Below are positions 28,720 through 42,160 of a DNA stretch of 64,000 nt, piece after piece. The notes beneath the pieces were generated by a model, which saw only the letters and a program-made list of their open reading frames with translations, had not been told where the DNA came from and ran no database searches. A program made the position numbers and the translations under genes. Positions within the stretch are counted from its first letter, which is position 1; every line of letters starts with the position of its first letter. The DNA lies in NCBI GenBank assembly GCA_028554795.2, contig CM068824.1:157278789-157342788 (forward strand). The letters are read 5' to 3'. Source of the stretch: Sinohyriopsis cumingii (Eukaryota; Mollusca; Bivalvia; Unionida; Unionidae).

Positions 28720-29202
28720 ATGGTACTCGGGAAAGGGTCTAAGACTACCGGGAACCGTTTATTGACCCGGGGGTCAATGACTCCTATGTCTAATTTTGAT
28801 TTAATAGACGCCGCAGACGCGCTAGCGATAAAAAACTTTAGAGGTGTTTTTATGAGGGATCAATTACCGGCGGCACCAAGGAATATTGAAACCGGCATAA
28901 TTAACCTCGATGGGTCCTCCGGAGCGGGAACTCATTGGGTTGCATACGCGATTGATCCGCGTGCGATCGTCTATTTTGATTCATACGGGTTAGCCCCGCC
29001 GAACGAGTTTATGCGGTATATCCGGACGTGTTCAGCCCGGGTTTTTTATTCCACGCTGCCAACACAGCAGTTAAGCGACCCGCCGATATGCGGCCGTGAA
29101 GTATTGAACGTACTCGCGGCCATTTCATCATCGCGGAAACCACCTCATGTGGTTGTAAACGAATACACTAGTGGGGTCGTAGAGGCCCGGCGGGTTAATT
29201 AG
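28720..29202 (+). CDS. Adenain-like cysteine protease, copy B
   Basis: 160 residues, or about 141 from the ATG at 28777. Contains GTHWVAY, YFDSYG, QQLSDPPICGREVL: His, Asp, Gln and the Cys-Gly nucleophile of C5 proteases, all intact. Adenain-type enzymes process capsid and core precursors. It is a separate frame from the core protein here, unlike the single open frame in element A. Confidence 0.82.
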   Translation: MVLGKGSKTTGNRLLTRGSMTPMSNFDLIDAADALAIKNFRGVFMRDQLPAAPRNIETGIINLDGSSGAGTHWVAYAIDPRAIVYFDSYGLAPPNEFMRYIRTCSARVFYSTLPTQQLSDPPICGREVLNVLAAISSSRKPPHVVVNEYTSGVVEARRVN

Positions 29203-29229
29203 AAACGCCGTTTTTTTTTACAATAACGA

Positions 29230-30583
29230 TGATTGATATCTGGGGACGACCGGTTTCGGCGCTGAAAAAGCCCACGGAAACGCCCGCCACCGATGACATA
29301 AAAAACTAATCGAGGATGAAATCGCTGATACGTTGAATTTAACCAGTGTTGACCCAGGTGAAATAGTTGTATTTCAAGACCGCCAGGGTAAATTGAAATC
29401 CAGTAATGTGTCGCTGGATGACGTTTTAACACGACGGCGTGATGCCGCCGAGGACACTATCGCGTTGTATACCAGCGACGGACGACTCAAACCGGGTGAA
29501 CATCTATCGACGATAACATTAATCCGAGACGGTTTTACAAGGTTGGATAAATCGGTGACCGAACTTGACGCGCAGGTGAAAAAATCTATCACCGATATAC
29601 AGCTCACTACCGCTAGTTTTTTTGGGACCCCGACGGTAACCGAACCGAATCTTGCAACAATAAAAAATACTATTTCGGAGTTTACAACGCTGTCGGGTCA
29701 ATTTTACACGTTGCGAAAAAATTTTAACAGGATCGATAACAACTTTGATAAATTCTTTGGTAAAAAAAATACCAAGCTGGATGAGATTACAACAACTATA
29801 AATGATATCACTGCGTATGGACAGGAAATAAAAACAATCAAAACTGAGGTTGAAGCGAACAAAGAGAATATAGACGCGCATGCAGGGAAAATAGCAACGC
29901 TCAAAACCGAGGTTGAAGCGAACAAAGAGAATATAGCCGCGCATGTAAGGGAAATAGTAAAGCTCAGAACCGAGGTTGATGCGAACAAAGAGAATATAGC
30001 CGCGCATACAGGGGAAATAGGAACGCTCAGTGCCGTGGTTAAAGAGAACATGGGGCATATAGACACGCAGATAAGGAAAATAAATACACTCGCTGTTAAT
30101 ACTGCAGTGAGCAAACAAAATATCGACGGGCACACACAGGAAATAAATACACTCATTACTAAGGTTACAGCGAACAAAAAAAGTATAGACGGGCATACAC
30201 AGGAAATAGGAACAATCAGAACTGATGTTGAAGCGATTAAAGACGGACTACCGAGAGTAGCAGAGCAATTCGAAAAAATAAAAATCCCTCATGAGAACAT
30301 CATCAACATAGTATACACAATTCGGCATGGATCATTCGATTGGACTCCTACACAGAATACAGTAGATATCACCGCAACTGTTAAGGGCATTTATCGATTG
30401 ACATTGATTTCGGCGATGCAGTTTAGTATATCATCGTCGAGTTCATCCGGGTTTAACAATACAGTGTCAACAATCATTGACAAGAATACAATTGAACGGT
30501 TTGTAATTAAGGCCGTTGATAGCAGTCTATTTAGGACAAACATCACATGGTATGTGGAATTTGTAGCGAGTCTAATTAATTAA
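29230..30583 (+). CDS. Coiled-coil fibre / attachment protein, seven shaft units
   Basis: The main frame is open from about 29310 to 30583 (416 residues from 29333). The natural ATG at 29230 is out of frame because one A is missing in the A run near 29300. It has an N-terminal domain (DPGEIVVFQDRQGKLKSSN), a helical neck, seven 21-residue coiled-coil units and a C-terminal head of ~110 residues (HGSFDWTP...YVEFVASLIN). Trimeric-fibre architecture and a role in host attachment are inferred from design and position, not from a family match. Shaft length is less than half of that in element A. Confidence 0.8.
29826..30250 (+). repeat. 63-bp tandem repeats encoding fibre shaft (about 7 units)
   Basis: Same period and heptad code as the element A array, but more diverged between units. 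Confidence 0.9.
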
Positions 30584-30608
30584 AAACATTAGCTCTTTTA
30601 AAATAAAA

Positions 30609-31132
30609 ATGACCACCAGGGTAATTGAATCAGAGGTATCACCGACGTCACATCAATATCGATTCGATACCGCAAAAGAATTCTCCGCGAATTTGAAAAC
30701 GCTTTCCGAACAATACCGCGCAAAAATAAAAAAATAACCACCATCGACGCGGTCGTGTACTCGGTATCGGGTATAGTAGCCGGTACCGGTGTTATTTTAT
30801 CCACGGTAACCACGATAGCCCCGATCGCTGTTCCAATCGCTATCTCCGCGATGACAACGATTGCTGGAGTCGCCAACGCAATCACTAAAAAGATATCATC
30901 GTGTTTTCAGAAAAAACTCGACGAGTATACAGTAAAACATCAAATAGTATCCGACGCGTACTCGAAATTATCCGGGTTGATCTCGTTATCGATTGATAAT
31001 TTGTTCATATCCGATGTTGAATTCTCCACGATGGTCCAGTTGTATAGCTCCGCGATGTCAAAAATCGAGGATTTTCAACTGGAAGCCGGAACCACCTGGT
31101 TGTTGAAATTAGACACTAAAAACAACGAATAA
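30609..31132 (+). pseudogene. Two-helix membrane protein, deleted copy
   Basis: The ATG at 30609 begins like the gene at 13378, but about 14 bases are missing near 30735 and shift the frame. The hydrophobic hairpin and helical tail are open from 30755. The C-terminus is also shorter and differs from element A. Confidence 0.75.
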
Positions 31133-31137
31133 TAATA

Positions 31138-32448
31138 ATGTCGCTGAACCCCGAAGGGTCTCAATTACTTCAGCGGATCGCGGAGAATACCACTCCGGTA
31201 CAAACAAATATGATATCGATAACGTCAACGAAACCCGAATTCAGTGTGAACTTCCCATCGCCGGTTCCAGTGAAGGAAATAGCGCTGACAAAATTGCGAG
31301 TATATCACAGTTGGCCTAATATCCGAGCGGATGCATTTAACGGACAACAACCTAATAACTCGCTGGTTTTTGCATGGACAAATAAGCCCGATGGGACCCC
31401 AGACTGGAATGAGGTTACAATACCAACTGGGTCATACCAAATAGAACAAATCAATGGAGAATTTCAGCGCAGGATAAAATCGATCACAGGAAAGGAATCA
31501 AAAATCGCTATTACGGTTCATGAACCGACGTTATCGTCGACGATTGAAATAAGCACACCGGGGTATATGGTTGATATCTATAACAGTTCAATAAGAACCA
31601 TACTAGGATGGCCTAAGAATCCACCCGCGGACTTGCACACGAATGAGAAATCGTATCATGAAATTACCCCCCGGTATCTAGATAATTTATCTATTATAAA
31701 AAGCACGTTATCACCCAGTTGGTTTTTATTTCAACACAGGAATATCATGCAGTGGTATTTTCAGCATAAGAAAACTACTGAATCGGTCGCCATATTAACA
31801 TTTATTTTAAGTGATATCACTGATATGTTTGCCGAGATTGATTATTATTACCAATTACAACTAGAACAGCTACGGGAAACAAAAGAACGAAAACACGTTG
31901 AGGTGTTAAATCAACTTATATCAGACATGGAATATATCAATGAACGAGTCGTTAAAATGATATCCGATAACAGCGATGGTAGTAAACAAAAATTCCTAAC
32001 CGAGTATAATATCACAGAAGCCGATTTACCCGATTTCAAGTTTCCAGGATACAACGCGCCAGAACTAAGAAAGTCTCTTAATGATTTTCTCGGTCCATCA
32101 ACTTATATCCTCAAACACGATAACGGAGATGGTGGTAGGCATATTGCCCCGTACAACGTAAATATCGCATCAGTGATAGCGATCAATCTAGTGTGTGATG
32201 TTATCGAAGGGAGTTACCAGGTGGATACCAAGCAATCAAATCAAGCTCAACAGGGATATATCCTTTATTCATTTTCACCAACAGCCCCTCCGGGATTTTT
32301 GATCATTGAGAGTCCGATTAATCCAGTCTATATGCGATGCCATAATCGGCTTTTAACGAGAATTAATTTTAGAATTACCGATCAGTCAAATAACCTAATT
32401 GACCTACAAGAGGAGGAGTTGGTGATCACTCTGTTTGTAAGATCATAG
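31138..32448 (+). CDS. Penton-like minor capsid protein, copy B
   Basis: 436 residues, intact and collinear with 13982-15301. N-terminal jelly-roll motifs, central helical insertion (LEQLRETKERKHVEVLNQL) and conserved C-terminus. The region of residues ~165-225 is markedly more diverged than the flanks. The stop codon overlaps the right TIR. Confidence 0.87.
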   Translation: MSLNPEGSQLLQRIAENTTPVQTNMISITSTKPEFSVNFPSPVPVKEIALTKLRVYHSWPNIRADAFNGQQPNNSLVFAWTNKPDGTPDWNEVTIPTGSYQIEQINGEFQRRIKSITGKESKIAITVHEPTLSSTIEISTPGYMVDIYNSSIRTILGWPKNPPADLHTNEKSYHEITPRYLDNLSIIKSTLSPSWFLFQHRNIMQWYFQHKKTTESVAILTFILSDITDMFAEIDYYYQLQLEQLRETKERKHVEVLNQLISDMEYINERVVKMISDNSDGSKQKFLTEYNITEADLPDFKFPGYNAPELRKSLNDFLGPSTYILKHDNGDGGRHIAPYNVNIASVIAINLVCDVIEGSYQVDTKQSNQAQQGYILYSFSPTAPPGFLIIESPINPVYMRCHNRLLTRINFRITDQSNNLIDLQEEELVITLFVRS

Positions 32449-32693
32449 CAGCGGGGGGGGGGGGGCGATGACATCGACGCGGTCGTCGGTGTGCTTACCG
32501 GACGCTGACGACGCTGGGGATCGGCGCGCAGAAGGTATTAATTAAACCAAATGAGGATTGGACGATCCCCCAACGACGACGTCGTTTTTTTTTTTTACCA
32601 GGCGCTGACGACACCGGATCCGCTGAGTGCAGAAAGTATTAATTAAGCCAAATGACGTTTGGACAAAATGTCGGATTCGCCCCCCCTGCTGCT
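32447..32693 (-). repeat. Right TIR of element B
   Basis: Inverted copy of the left TIR with a longer G run (13 G at 32453-32465) at its inner edge. The stop codon TAG of the minor capsid gene (32446-32448) overlaps its first bases. Confidence 0.9.
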
Positions 32694-32698
32694 TGGAG
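32694..32698. repeat. Target-site duplication, element B right
   Basis: TGGAG (TGGAGA) directly after CTGCTGCT; matches the left flank. Confidence 0.85.
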
Positions 32699-35600
32699 AC
32701 TTTTGCAAAGAGTTCTAATGACGCACATAATTTATAGGATATACTATCTCTACATCGTTAAAATGTACATCACTTGTCATTTGAACATCGTTGAATTTCA
32801 TGAGTGGCTTTTGAGAAGAAATTAGTTGTGAATGTTGTACTATTTATTTTTTTATTTATTTTTGATGCCGTATCTGATGGGGGATTAGCATTGATTGAAC
32901 TTTATGTCATGGGAATGTACGAAAACCTTAATACTAACTGGATGATAAACCCATTTTAGACAACGTTATTTATATGTTTTATCACACCTTTACAAATGCA
33001 CAAAAGCTTTTGTTATGAGACCGTCGTCATTTTTACGAACTATTCTAAATTTGTAATGACAGGTTTGATGTAATAGTTTGCGTTTCAGGGTTGGTATATG
33101 TCGAGAGCGAAGAAAATATGTGTATAAGGTTGTTATGTCTCAAATGAAGCGCTTCTGTCTTTGAGACTCAATAGCGTCTGCAGGTTACGTTTTATACAAT
33201 GTTTCCTATAATTATGTCATGCTGAGACGTGTGCGATAAGCATTATGTGTAGAAAGAGGAATCAAGATAGCATTTCATGCATTGATTATACACACAAATG
33301 AAGGAAAGGAAAACACTATTCCAAATTAACCGTTTGTGTATTTATAAGCATTTGCCTGCCCGTACTCACTGATTTTCCATACATTGTTTCTTACTTTTAT
33401 TAACATCTATGTGGAACGCATGAGCTGAACATATCGCTCTCCTTATTTTGAGGTCTCCTAGTTTGTTTCGCTTTCAAGTAACATAATTTTTTTGTCTCTG
33501 ACCAACAACAAATGTGAAGGGGTCATAATGCGTTAACCTTTTCTGCCTGTTTGTCCGTCAGTCCATCAGTCCTCCCATTCATTATAGATTAATATATTAT
33601 TTACAATTTGTATTAAATAAGGGCAGTTACTCAGACGGTCTTGCTTATAGGTTATGCTATTTAATGTATTTAGGAGAGAACTATAGGCAAAATAGTCATT
33701 GACTGTGTCGTAGCTTTTTTATAAATGTTGTTTACTTGAAAGATTACTTATTCTTGCCTTAACATCCCAAGCGGAATCGACCTTCATCTAAAATTATTCC
33801 TACACATAAACAGGTTACTATGATGAAGTAACGTAAAAGAAACGTTAAATGAAGACGAGCGTGACACTGTGAAATACAGCAAGAAGGATACGGGGTCTTG
33901 AACCACCATAGAAAGTAATGATGTGACCGTGTCAAACTCTAGATGTCATATCATGACTTCTGTAACAACCAAAACTTAACACCAAAAGCAAAATTAAAAT
34001 TAATCGTTCCAGAATCACAACTAACATAGTACGGAGAAGTATGGATTAGAGCGGAATACAAAATAGTTTTCTCAGACTCACGACAACACTGTAAACATAA
34101 TGTAGGTTGCAGAATTTGACATGTAACTGTCTCAGAGAAGTGATAAAAAACTAGCCTACAAGAATATAAACCACAGGACTCGTAGTCAAAATGTCAGTGT
34201 GCTAGAGGAGTACGAAGAAACAGCATTGGCACGGTGTTCTGAACACGAGATAAAACCTTGGCGGTATGTTTTGCTAAACACATTTTTAAGTAATCATGCT
34301 CCTACTTTTAAAGTATTGTATTCGTTGTCAAGTCAAGCACAAAGCTACATTTATATGACGACTGGTTCAGAAGGTGTAGGATTATCTGGAGGACTCTCAT
34401 CCAACAAAATAGTAGTATGAAGTACTTCTAACATGATTTCCCACTGCCGTTGACTAGCAGCGAGATGAAGCGCATTGGAGCCCTCTTGCGTCATATCACA
34501 CAAATACTTCCTTCACATGTACGTAGCTAAGGGACTTGTTTTATTTAAAAAAGTAATGTCTGCAATCAGAGAATACCATTACATATGAACCATGTTTGTG
34601 ATGCAAGAATGAATACCTGGGAACAACATTACCTCGCACCCAGTTCATAAATATTATCATAAATTCTAGCAGTTGTTGCCAATGAAAATCTACTTTACAG
34701 AAACTCCAAAATAATTCGAGCCTATGTCATTACACTAACAAAAGTTATTGACAGGAAAATGATGAATAGTTGTCCATTCTCAGCACCAAGACAAGGTGAA
34801 ATGTTTTGACTGATATGGATGACTACGATCAAAGACTTTGTTAGATGAAAATGTCCTTTCTACCGAATTAAATAATTGTAGATTACAGTGATCAGACTGC
34901 ATCGTGTATGGACAATAGTATGTGTATTATCTTCATTACGAACGTCTTGTGTTACCTTTCACCTATATATTGATGAGTTGGACAATATTTTAAAAGAAAA
35001 TATGACAAACTATAATGGATTTTGGGAGTATTATAGGTATTTCATTTTTCTCACAGGCTATGCATTTTACTTATTTCATCGTTGTTTGTCTTGGGAATTG
35101 CTATAGAACCTACCAACCCTTAGAATTTGCCGTACATTGTATGGAAATTACCTTTAAAATACGGAGTTGAGGACTAAATGCAAAAGTTACGTTAATATGA
35201 TTGTTGTAGTAAAATTCAGATAACTGGCTCGTCGGCATTTGATTTACATCCGGGTTTTATTTAGCGGAGATAGTCAGGGAACCAGACTAACTTTAGAATA
35301 GTAACTCAGATGCTTTTAACTGCATATATTTTTCATACAAAGCGTGTGCATGATCAAACAGTTGATTATAGAACTTTAAACACTGTTGTCCCGCAAACGG
35401 TGAGTGTTGAAGACTAAATATTAAATGAGCCTATTAAAAGTGTTAATATTCAGTACAGAAGAAAAAAGGGAGTATTTCTATTCTTTTGAATAAAATCAGT
35501 AATGCACATAATTACGTTTATTGGAAGTTTATGTATATAAAGTATTACCCTCTTCCCTTTATATGTACGGTAATGTGTTCGATAGTTAGTCTTATTATGT

Positions 35601-37846
35601 GAGCTACTCCCTTCCTTTTGATTGTGCATTGGATTGTTTATATAATTTATACTCACTTATGCATGTGTTGAATGTATGCGCATTTTCTCCTCCAATCATG
35701 TTCGTTTGCTTTAGTGCATCTCTCCCTCTGTTGTCGATTCATGTTTACATAGGTCCCCATAGCGCCCCATAATGCTAAATTTATAGAAAGGTCATTACAA
35801 ACCCGTAATATTAATGGTCCCAATAATATTATACTTTTTACACCATAAGACTGTCATCTGAATTGTTAATATCTATTTATCATAATACTAGCCATATTTC
35901 TCACAGTTTCGGGAAACCACAATGTGATCAGGAATTATAACAAAATCACCTATTGCAAAGCATGCCTGTACCAATTGTTCACATGAGTAATAACAATCAT
36001 CAATCCAAAACATCCGACATTGTAAAATTAATCTTTTGATTGTATGCCTTTAAAATAGAGACTATCAAATACCATGACCTTACAATGCAAAATTTAAATA
36101 GTGAGCAGAACCAAAGATGTAATCGCTGATTAAATACATCTGACGTTTCACCTTTGGACACCTAGAATGATATTATTCTTTCGTGTAGGCTTGACGAAGA
36201 CCAGATGCTGCTGCATTGAATTGAAATGAAACACTACATAGCATATTCCATTTATTACAGGTCTGATTCTGGTTTGTTATAAGTGATCCTAGAAATATTC
36301 TATGTACCGTAATCATTGTTTTACATTTGACTTCGTGTTTGTAATCCTCGGATCATGGCTTTGATACCGTCCTGGGTCGGCTTCCCTAATGTACCCTTGC
36401 GACAGGCACTTAGCTCTTATTTCCTCGGTATGATATAGGCAACAATGCGTTAAAATAGACTTTAGAAGCATCTAACTAATCAGCTTGTTTGTGATTGTGT
36501 AAAACACGACGATACATCAATCACCTCATTAATCACTATCGTAATAACATTGCCAAAGAAATGAACTCAAACCTAAAACAGAATATAACACATAAAGAAA
36601 CTGACAACAATATCATGTTTCATTTCGTCGTAGTTGATCGATAAAACAAATTATCCTAAGTATCAGCCACATTAACCTGTATTTTCATTTGGGTTTAAGC
36701 CTGACAGTGACAAAGGTTCGGAACTTTAACGCTTAACAGTTTAAGAAAGTGATTAAAAAAGAAACTTTAAACAAAATATGATGTCTGAAATATCTATAAC
36801 AGCGTCCTTCTTTTTACAGGCCTAGTACTGACCGAGTTATAACAATTGAAGGAGTCGTAATTAGAGCATTGCCAGTGCCTTTAACAATTAAGCACTAAAG
36901 GAATTAACACTGATGGATATGCATACGTCACCGAATATCATAATTACAGCATGAACAGTACCTAAAAAAAATTAAATAATACATAATGCTTAAAATTAAG
37001 CAAAGACACCGAAGCATGAAAAGTACATTCAGTGACTTAGGTTTTGTTGTAACAGCATAGTAGTTTTAAAGATGAATTCCATACTGCAATTTTTAATGAT
37101 TCTCGATGGGATAGTTTATGTATTTGATGGTAAGCCGAAGTCGTCGTAAGTTAAACTATCTGTGTCATTTTCTCTCAGGGAGTTGCAGTGAACATATATC
37201 TAACTAGAAAATGAGTGCCAAATTCAAAGATTGATTAGTTTAACATACAGACCCGGACTCTCATATGCACATATCAAGTATTTATTGTTTTACATATGCC
37301 TATAATGACACTGTGTTCTATAATTGATACATTTTAGTTATAAACTCGAATTTGTGTATTATTTCACTATCTGAAGAGAAAACTCGTAATATACATGTTC
37401 AGCATACTTAATTCCTTCTAATTATGTACTAAATCAAACCTTAAAATGTACCATGACGTTTGGTATTTTGTAAATAAAATAAGTGATCAATAATCCATGT
37501 TAAAACACTGTAAACGTGTTTCACTTATATGATTGTCATGACTATGATTTGTCTTGGCTGCACCGTACATGTGGTTACGCTACATGTATGTTGAAGTATT
37601 GGAAATGTGAGATAAATATTCATACTGAACATGTTATATTTGTATACATTATATCTTTAATATTAATGGTTCAATATAAGGGCTGAGATCTAACAACTCG
37701 AAGTTCGTGAAAGTCATTTGTTGACCAGAGTTCATTTTCACAAAGAATCGCAGGCGTAATTTATCAAATGAAATTAAAGATATAAAATGTTACACCTCCC
37801 TGTGGAACACAAAGAACTTAATATTCTTCCTATATTTTCGATACAG
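32699..37846 (+). other. Intron, part right of element B
   Basis: About 5 kb of AT-rich DNA between element B and exon 3. Open frames at 34199-34420 and 34888-35106 have no features I recognise. Nothing else supported. Confidence 0.55.
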
Positions 37847-38101
37847 TTACACAACCTAATGTGAATGTTTCATATATTTCTATTCCAGACGAAATTGCCG
37901 ATCGAATGAAAGGTTCCGAAATGTATGTAAGAGTAAAGGACGGCACTTGGCAACGTATATATTTTAATTCAACCGAGCCACCTGCCGTGTTCAATGTGAG
38001 TGTACAACTAGATAAACCAATTGGTGAGATAATGCTTAATAATTCTCAAGGCGGGTCCGATGGAGCATTTATCTGTGTTTGTGAGTTAGAAGTATTTAAA
38101 G
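37847..38101 (+). CDS. Host gene exon 3: second half of F5/8C lectin-like domain
   Basis: Acceptor CGATACAG at 37839-37846 and donor GGTAAGAC at 38101-38108; phase 1 at both ends, matching exon 2. Encodes VSYISIPDEIAD ... SEMYVRVKDGTWQRIYFN ... GAFICVCELEVFKG, the C-terminal strands of an F5/8C/F-type lectin-like barrel, which typically end in ..L.lcEvev.g. The same gene continues in sushi exons at 51268 and 51877. Confidence 0.78.
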
Positions 38102-38479
38102 GTAAGACTTTTAAATCACTATGTTCACATGCCTCTAAGTTTTTCTCAAATAAGTATATATAAAATTACAAATATGCACAAACTTGAGACGAACTGATGA
38201 GCATGTAAACTAATGCAAGCAATTTACCTACTGTGCATATAACATCCAGATTAAATGCGACGCATGAAAGAGTTATATATAAACATTGTGAAAAAGATGT
38301 ATTGGTGGCCAAGATTAGCGGACATAATAACCACTATCGTAGTAACTGTAATAGAGGTAATCGTGGTATAAAATTTACACCAACTGCATCGTCTTCCTAT
38401 AATTATCCTGACAGGAATTATTCGACCTATCTACTTTAGCCGATCGTAATTATATTTTATAACACAAACCCTAGAAAAG

Positions 38480-39480
38480 TAATGTAAGTATCACCAATGA
38501 CATGCCAACAACATCACCGCCAGATAAGCCGTCAGATAAACCTTTATCCAAACCCAAAATACCTGTGCCGTCAGTATATCAGATGCCCCGAAAATGGAGT
38601 GACTTTCAGATTACAGAACGTCAATTAGCGTAAGAATTACCTCGTTTAAGAGATAGAGTATTCAATGAAAACTATACAAATGCAAACTAATAACTTACTT
38701 TGATAGCGACAAGAATGTCAGCCACATATGACAGAATGGATATAACAGCTGATAGTACAAGGAACAATCGGTTTTGAAGCAGCTGCATACATAACTATTG
38801 CCAAGACTTCCAGAAATATGATGGTTTATCACATTCTCTTGAAACGTTATCTTTGACATAAACATACTAAATACTGATAAGTTCGTCAGCAAAGGCAAAA
38901 AACTATAATGAAATCAATCATTGAAGCATTATTCGCATTATCAACGAATAAAGGGAATATAAAGAGATGATGCATCATAACAGGAGTATCAAGACTGCAT
39001 ACAACCAAACGACAAAAGAACTGAAGAGAACGTTTTGAGAAGAGGGAAAAAACTGAGAGAGTAATTTAATATTGAGCAAATTGCTGATAAAATCAGAAAC
39101 ATTTTTGATTCAGACAGGAACAGATATCCCAGGTCCCTCTGTATAACAATAATTTATTTTGGAGATAAAAAGTGAAGTTACCTGTTATATCTATCGTGAG
39201 AAAGAACTCTGGGGCGCAGAATGTCCACATCGTCAAAGAAAACTAAACTTTCATACTGAAAAGGGTGAACGAGGTCCCGAGGCAAAAGGAAAGACAAATG
39301 TTTTGGTATCACAAACAAGGACATTGGTCTTCAGCGTGTCCAGAAGCTCAATGGAAAGCGGAAGAAGAGGCAAAGAACAAGTAAGAAAGATTTCGGAAAA
39401 TGAAGAAGCAGAAGACCTCATTCATTCTAAGATATTGAAAGAAAGGTGCTTTCAAAAATTTACTTCTCTGAAATGTTGTC
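38480..39480 (+). pseudogene. Possible decayed gag-like retroelement fragment
   Basis: Scattered frames suggest a gag remnant. There is a Pro/Lys-rich start near 38500 with a segment WSDFQITERQLA, helical stretches near 38960-39060, and near 39297-39350 a HKQGHWSSACPEAQW string resembling a CCHC zinc knuckle whose first cysteine is out of frame. Many stops. Low confidence. Confidence 0.35.
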
Positions 39481-39618
39481 AATTTCATTGTGATTTCTAA
39501 TCATGACGATGTACCAAACGTAAGTGAAGATCAAAATAGTCGTGATTTGTTAATGGTCATCATCATGATGACGATTGTCAGTATTATTGATATTGTTGTT
39601 GCAGTTATTATTATTATT

Positions 39619-39619
<1 letters not shown>

Positions 39620-39703
<84 letters not shown>
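39620..39703. repeat. (TA)n microsatellite
   Basis: About 84 bp of TA dinucleotides, preceded by TTA triplets. Confidence 0.97.
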
Positions 39704-39706
<3 letters not shown>

Positions 39707-42160
39707 AACAACTCGGCGTGTGTGCGTGAGTTGGGCCGTAGCCATGGGTGATGGTCGGTGGGACTGTCTTGGTTTGTAAATGTGGGTGTTGGTCAGCAAG
39801 GCTGGGAATTAGTATTCGTGGATGTTTGTTAGCTGTTAGCTGGTGTTGGTGCTTGTCAGTAATAATGTGTATTAATTAATATGCATAGAAACTACTCACT
39901 AGGTGTGAATGGTGGTCACACTGTGTGGGGCATTATCAGTAGGAATGTATTGTTAGCAAGTGTGTGTGCTGTAAGTGTGAGTAGTCGTGTGAGTGCTAGT
40001 AACGAATACATTATTTGTTAGAAGGCGTTCGTGTTTTTCAGGAATTGTAGGTACTTGTGAGTGAGATAGTGTGATGATGATCAGTAAGTGTATGTTCAAA
40101 CTACATATACTTGCAAACATTAAATTTTCCATTCACACCCAACCAGCTCTCAGTCAGACCCACCATGTTAATCCTATGGGCAGTTTTACATTACAATTTC
40201 CCTTTCCCCTATAGAAATGTTAAATTCGCATCGCTCAATGAGCGATATCAAAATCTTATACTAATTACATCATGTTCTAAAGCAGGAATACTTTAATAGT
40301 CGCCTTCATCCAGTTTATGATTCTGCATAAACATATTTCTCAATTCTTCACATACATTAACGATAACAATCGTTCCGTTTTTATATAGTAGTCATGAGTC
40401 ACGTCAGATTTATAGATATAAATGCTCATTTGGCTGATGATTAGAATGCACGTAATGGTGGTACAGTTTCATCAAATTTACCAAAACTATTCATATTCTA
40501 AAGAAGATAATCATCCTTCATCAAATGCATTACTTTCATGCTTTCGAAATTTGCAAATTATGAACTGTCTTGAAACTTAAATAAATGTTTCATCTCTGTT
40601 CGGAATGATGAGTGATATGGGTTGTTTTTCACATAGATTTTCATAAAGTGTATTCAAATATGATCGGTTGTGGATGAATAGCGGAACATATTTTGGATGC
40701 ATGTAGTAGTAATTTAATTTTGCAGACTTGATGAGCTAGACGTTGATCTGGACCTGTTGGGAGACAGTGATATCTAACACTTACATTGTCTACTTGTTTT
40801 TTCTCAAATATGACGTACTTGTATCACTGAGGTGCTTTGCATCACGTTCCCTAAATATCATTATAGCAGCCAGTATTCGTACTTACTTGACATGCTTGAT
40901 ATACGAACTGTACAATCTTTTACACATACATATATAATCTTTTCAATGCAGTCCTTACCTCTGTAAGTTATAGTATTATGTTCCTTGTTTATAACTCTAT
41001 AATGAACAAAAGCAGAATCCTAATGGTCTACGTTGGGCTAAACATTCCTACAAATGACTTTATATTGTCTTCAGTAAGACGAAAATATTTCCATTTAGTA
41101 ATGGTAAAAGTATAAATATTAATGTTCTCTACATCACAATAGGTTTGATGATCATTAACATCCACAGTTTCGGAAATGTTATGTTAACGTTTTACATGCT
41201 TTGTTAGTCTAATTGAACAATATATTAGAAAATGTGTTGATTAATATCGAGTCCCTATCCTAATATGACGATATCTCTGAAAAGTTCAGAGGAACAGATC
41301 ATATAGTCAACTACTCTGCAACCATTATGATTTATGAATGTGAACTGACCATTTTTATAATCAAAGGGCCTACCATTAATAATATGAATATTACAATTTC
41401 TGCGTAATCTATTAACGATAAGCTAAAATTGTTATGCACTCTATCGTTTTTTGAACGCCTCTCCATTGAAACATTATCTGCGTCATAATCAATGTGTATC
41501 AGCAGGGATAAAATCTTCAAAATTCTTAATTCTAGCCTTAAAATCTCCCGATGAGAAAAAAAAACAATTTTCTACAATATATCAATGTAATAACAAAAGA
41601 GGTCGTATAAATACAAAGTCAAAGTATCAGACCATGTGTGATTCATATATTGGGTTCTCAAGTATCGAAGATGACAAGTATAGCTCAGTCTGAAACTCCT
41701 ATACAGGAAACAGCAAGAAGGTTAATATAACTCTTTTAAATTGGATCACCAAGGTTATTTTTTATATTAAAGCATAATGAACAAATTTTAATACTATAAT
41801 GCAAAGTGCATTGGATTGTACCGTTGGTTTTGATTAAATCGTTTTCGTATTTAGTGATAAGGTTCTAAAGGTTGGTAGTGTTGTAGGGTACTATAACAAT
41901 ATCAAGAATTCATCCGGCAACTTCACTTTAGGATTCAATAATATACATATTTATGTAGAGAGCCAATTTATTTCTCAGGCGGATCAAAAACGAATTAACG
42001 ATTCTTCAAAAGGTTTACTATGAACCAAAACAGCGGAACGGGAGTAGTTATTATATACACAAGCAGGACAGGAACGGCGAAAATATGTAAGATTGTGGAA
42101 TTACAACTTGATAGTGCACTGATCATTCGTCAACAGCAGGTACCTGGAGAGGTCTCTATT
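39704..42160 (+). other. Intron of host gene, no gene seen
   Basis: AT-rich; the first 300 bp after the microsatellite are rich in GTG/TGT-type repeats (about 39704-40090). No supported coding region. Confidence 0.5.

Larger units (their letters stand above)
17926..32693 (+). mobile_element. Polinton/adintovirus-like element B, full length
   Basis: A 14.8 kb sister copy of element A in the same orientation, with the same gene order and high coding similarity. It is flanked by TGGAG(A) at 17921-17925 and 32694-32698. It lies in a phase-1 intron of the host lectin/sushi gene. Its TIRs are unlike those of element A apart from the terminal AGCAGCAG(C)GGGGGCGA. Disrupted genes: ATPase (1-base deletion), integrase (5' deletion), polymerase (one stop), homing endonuclease (frameshift), capsid (frameshift), fibre N-terminus (frameshift), membrane protein (deletion). 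The minor capsid and the HNH tail of the polymerase fusion are open. Confidence 0.95.

Noticed and set aside
32452..32465. G run at the inner edge of the right TIR as a possible G-quadruplex
   Set aside because: It is one homopolymer longer than its left counterpart, more simply explained by slippage or sequencing error.
39490..39799. Open frames on both strands made of alternating Ile-Tyr
   Set aside because: Translation of the (TA)n microsatellite.
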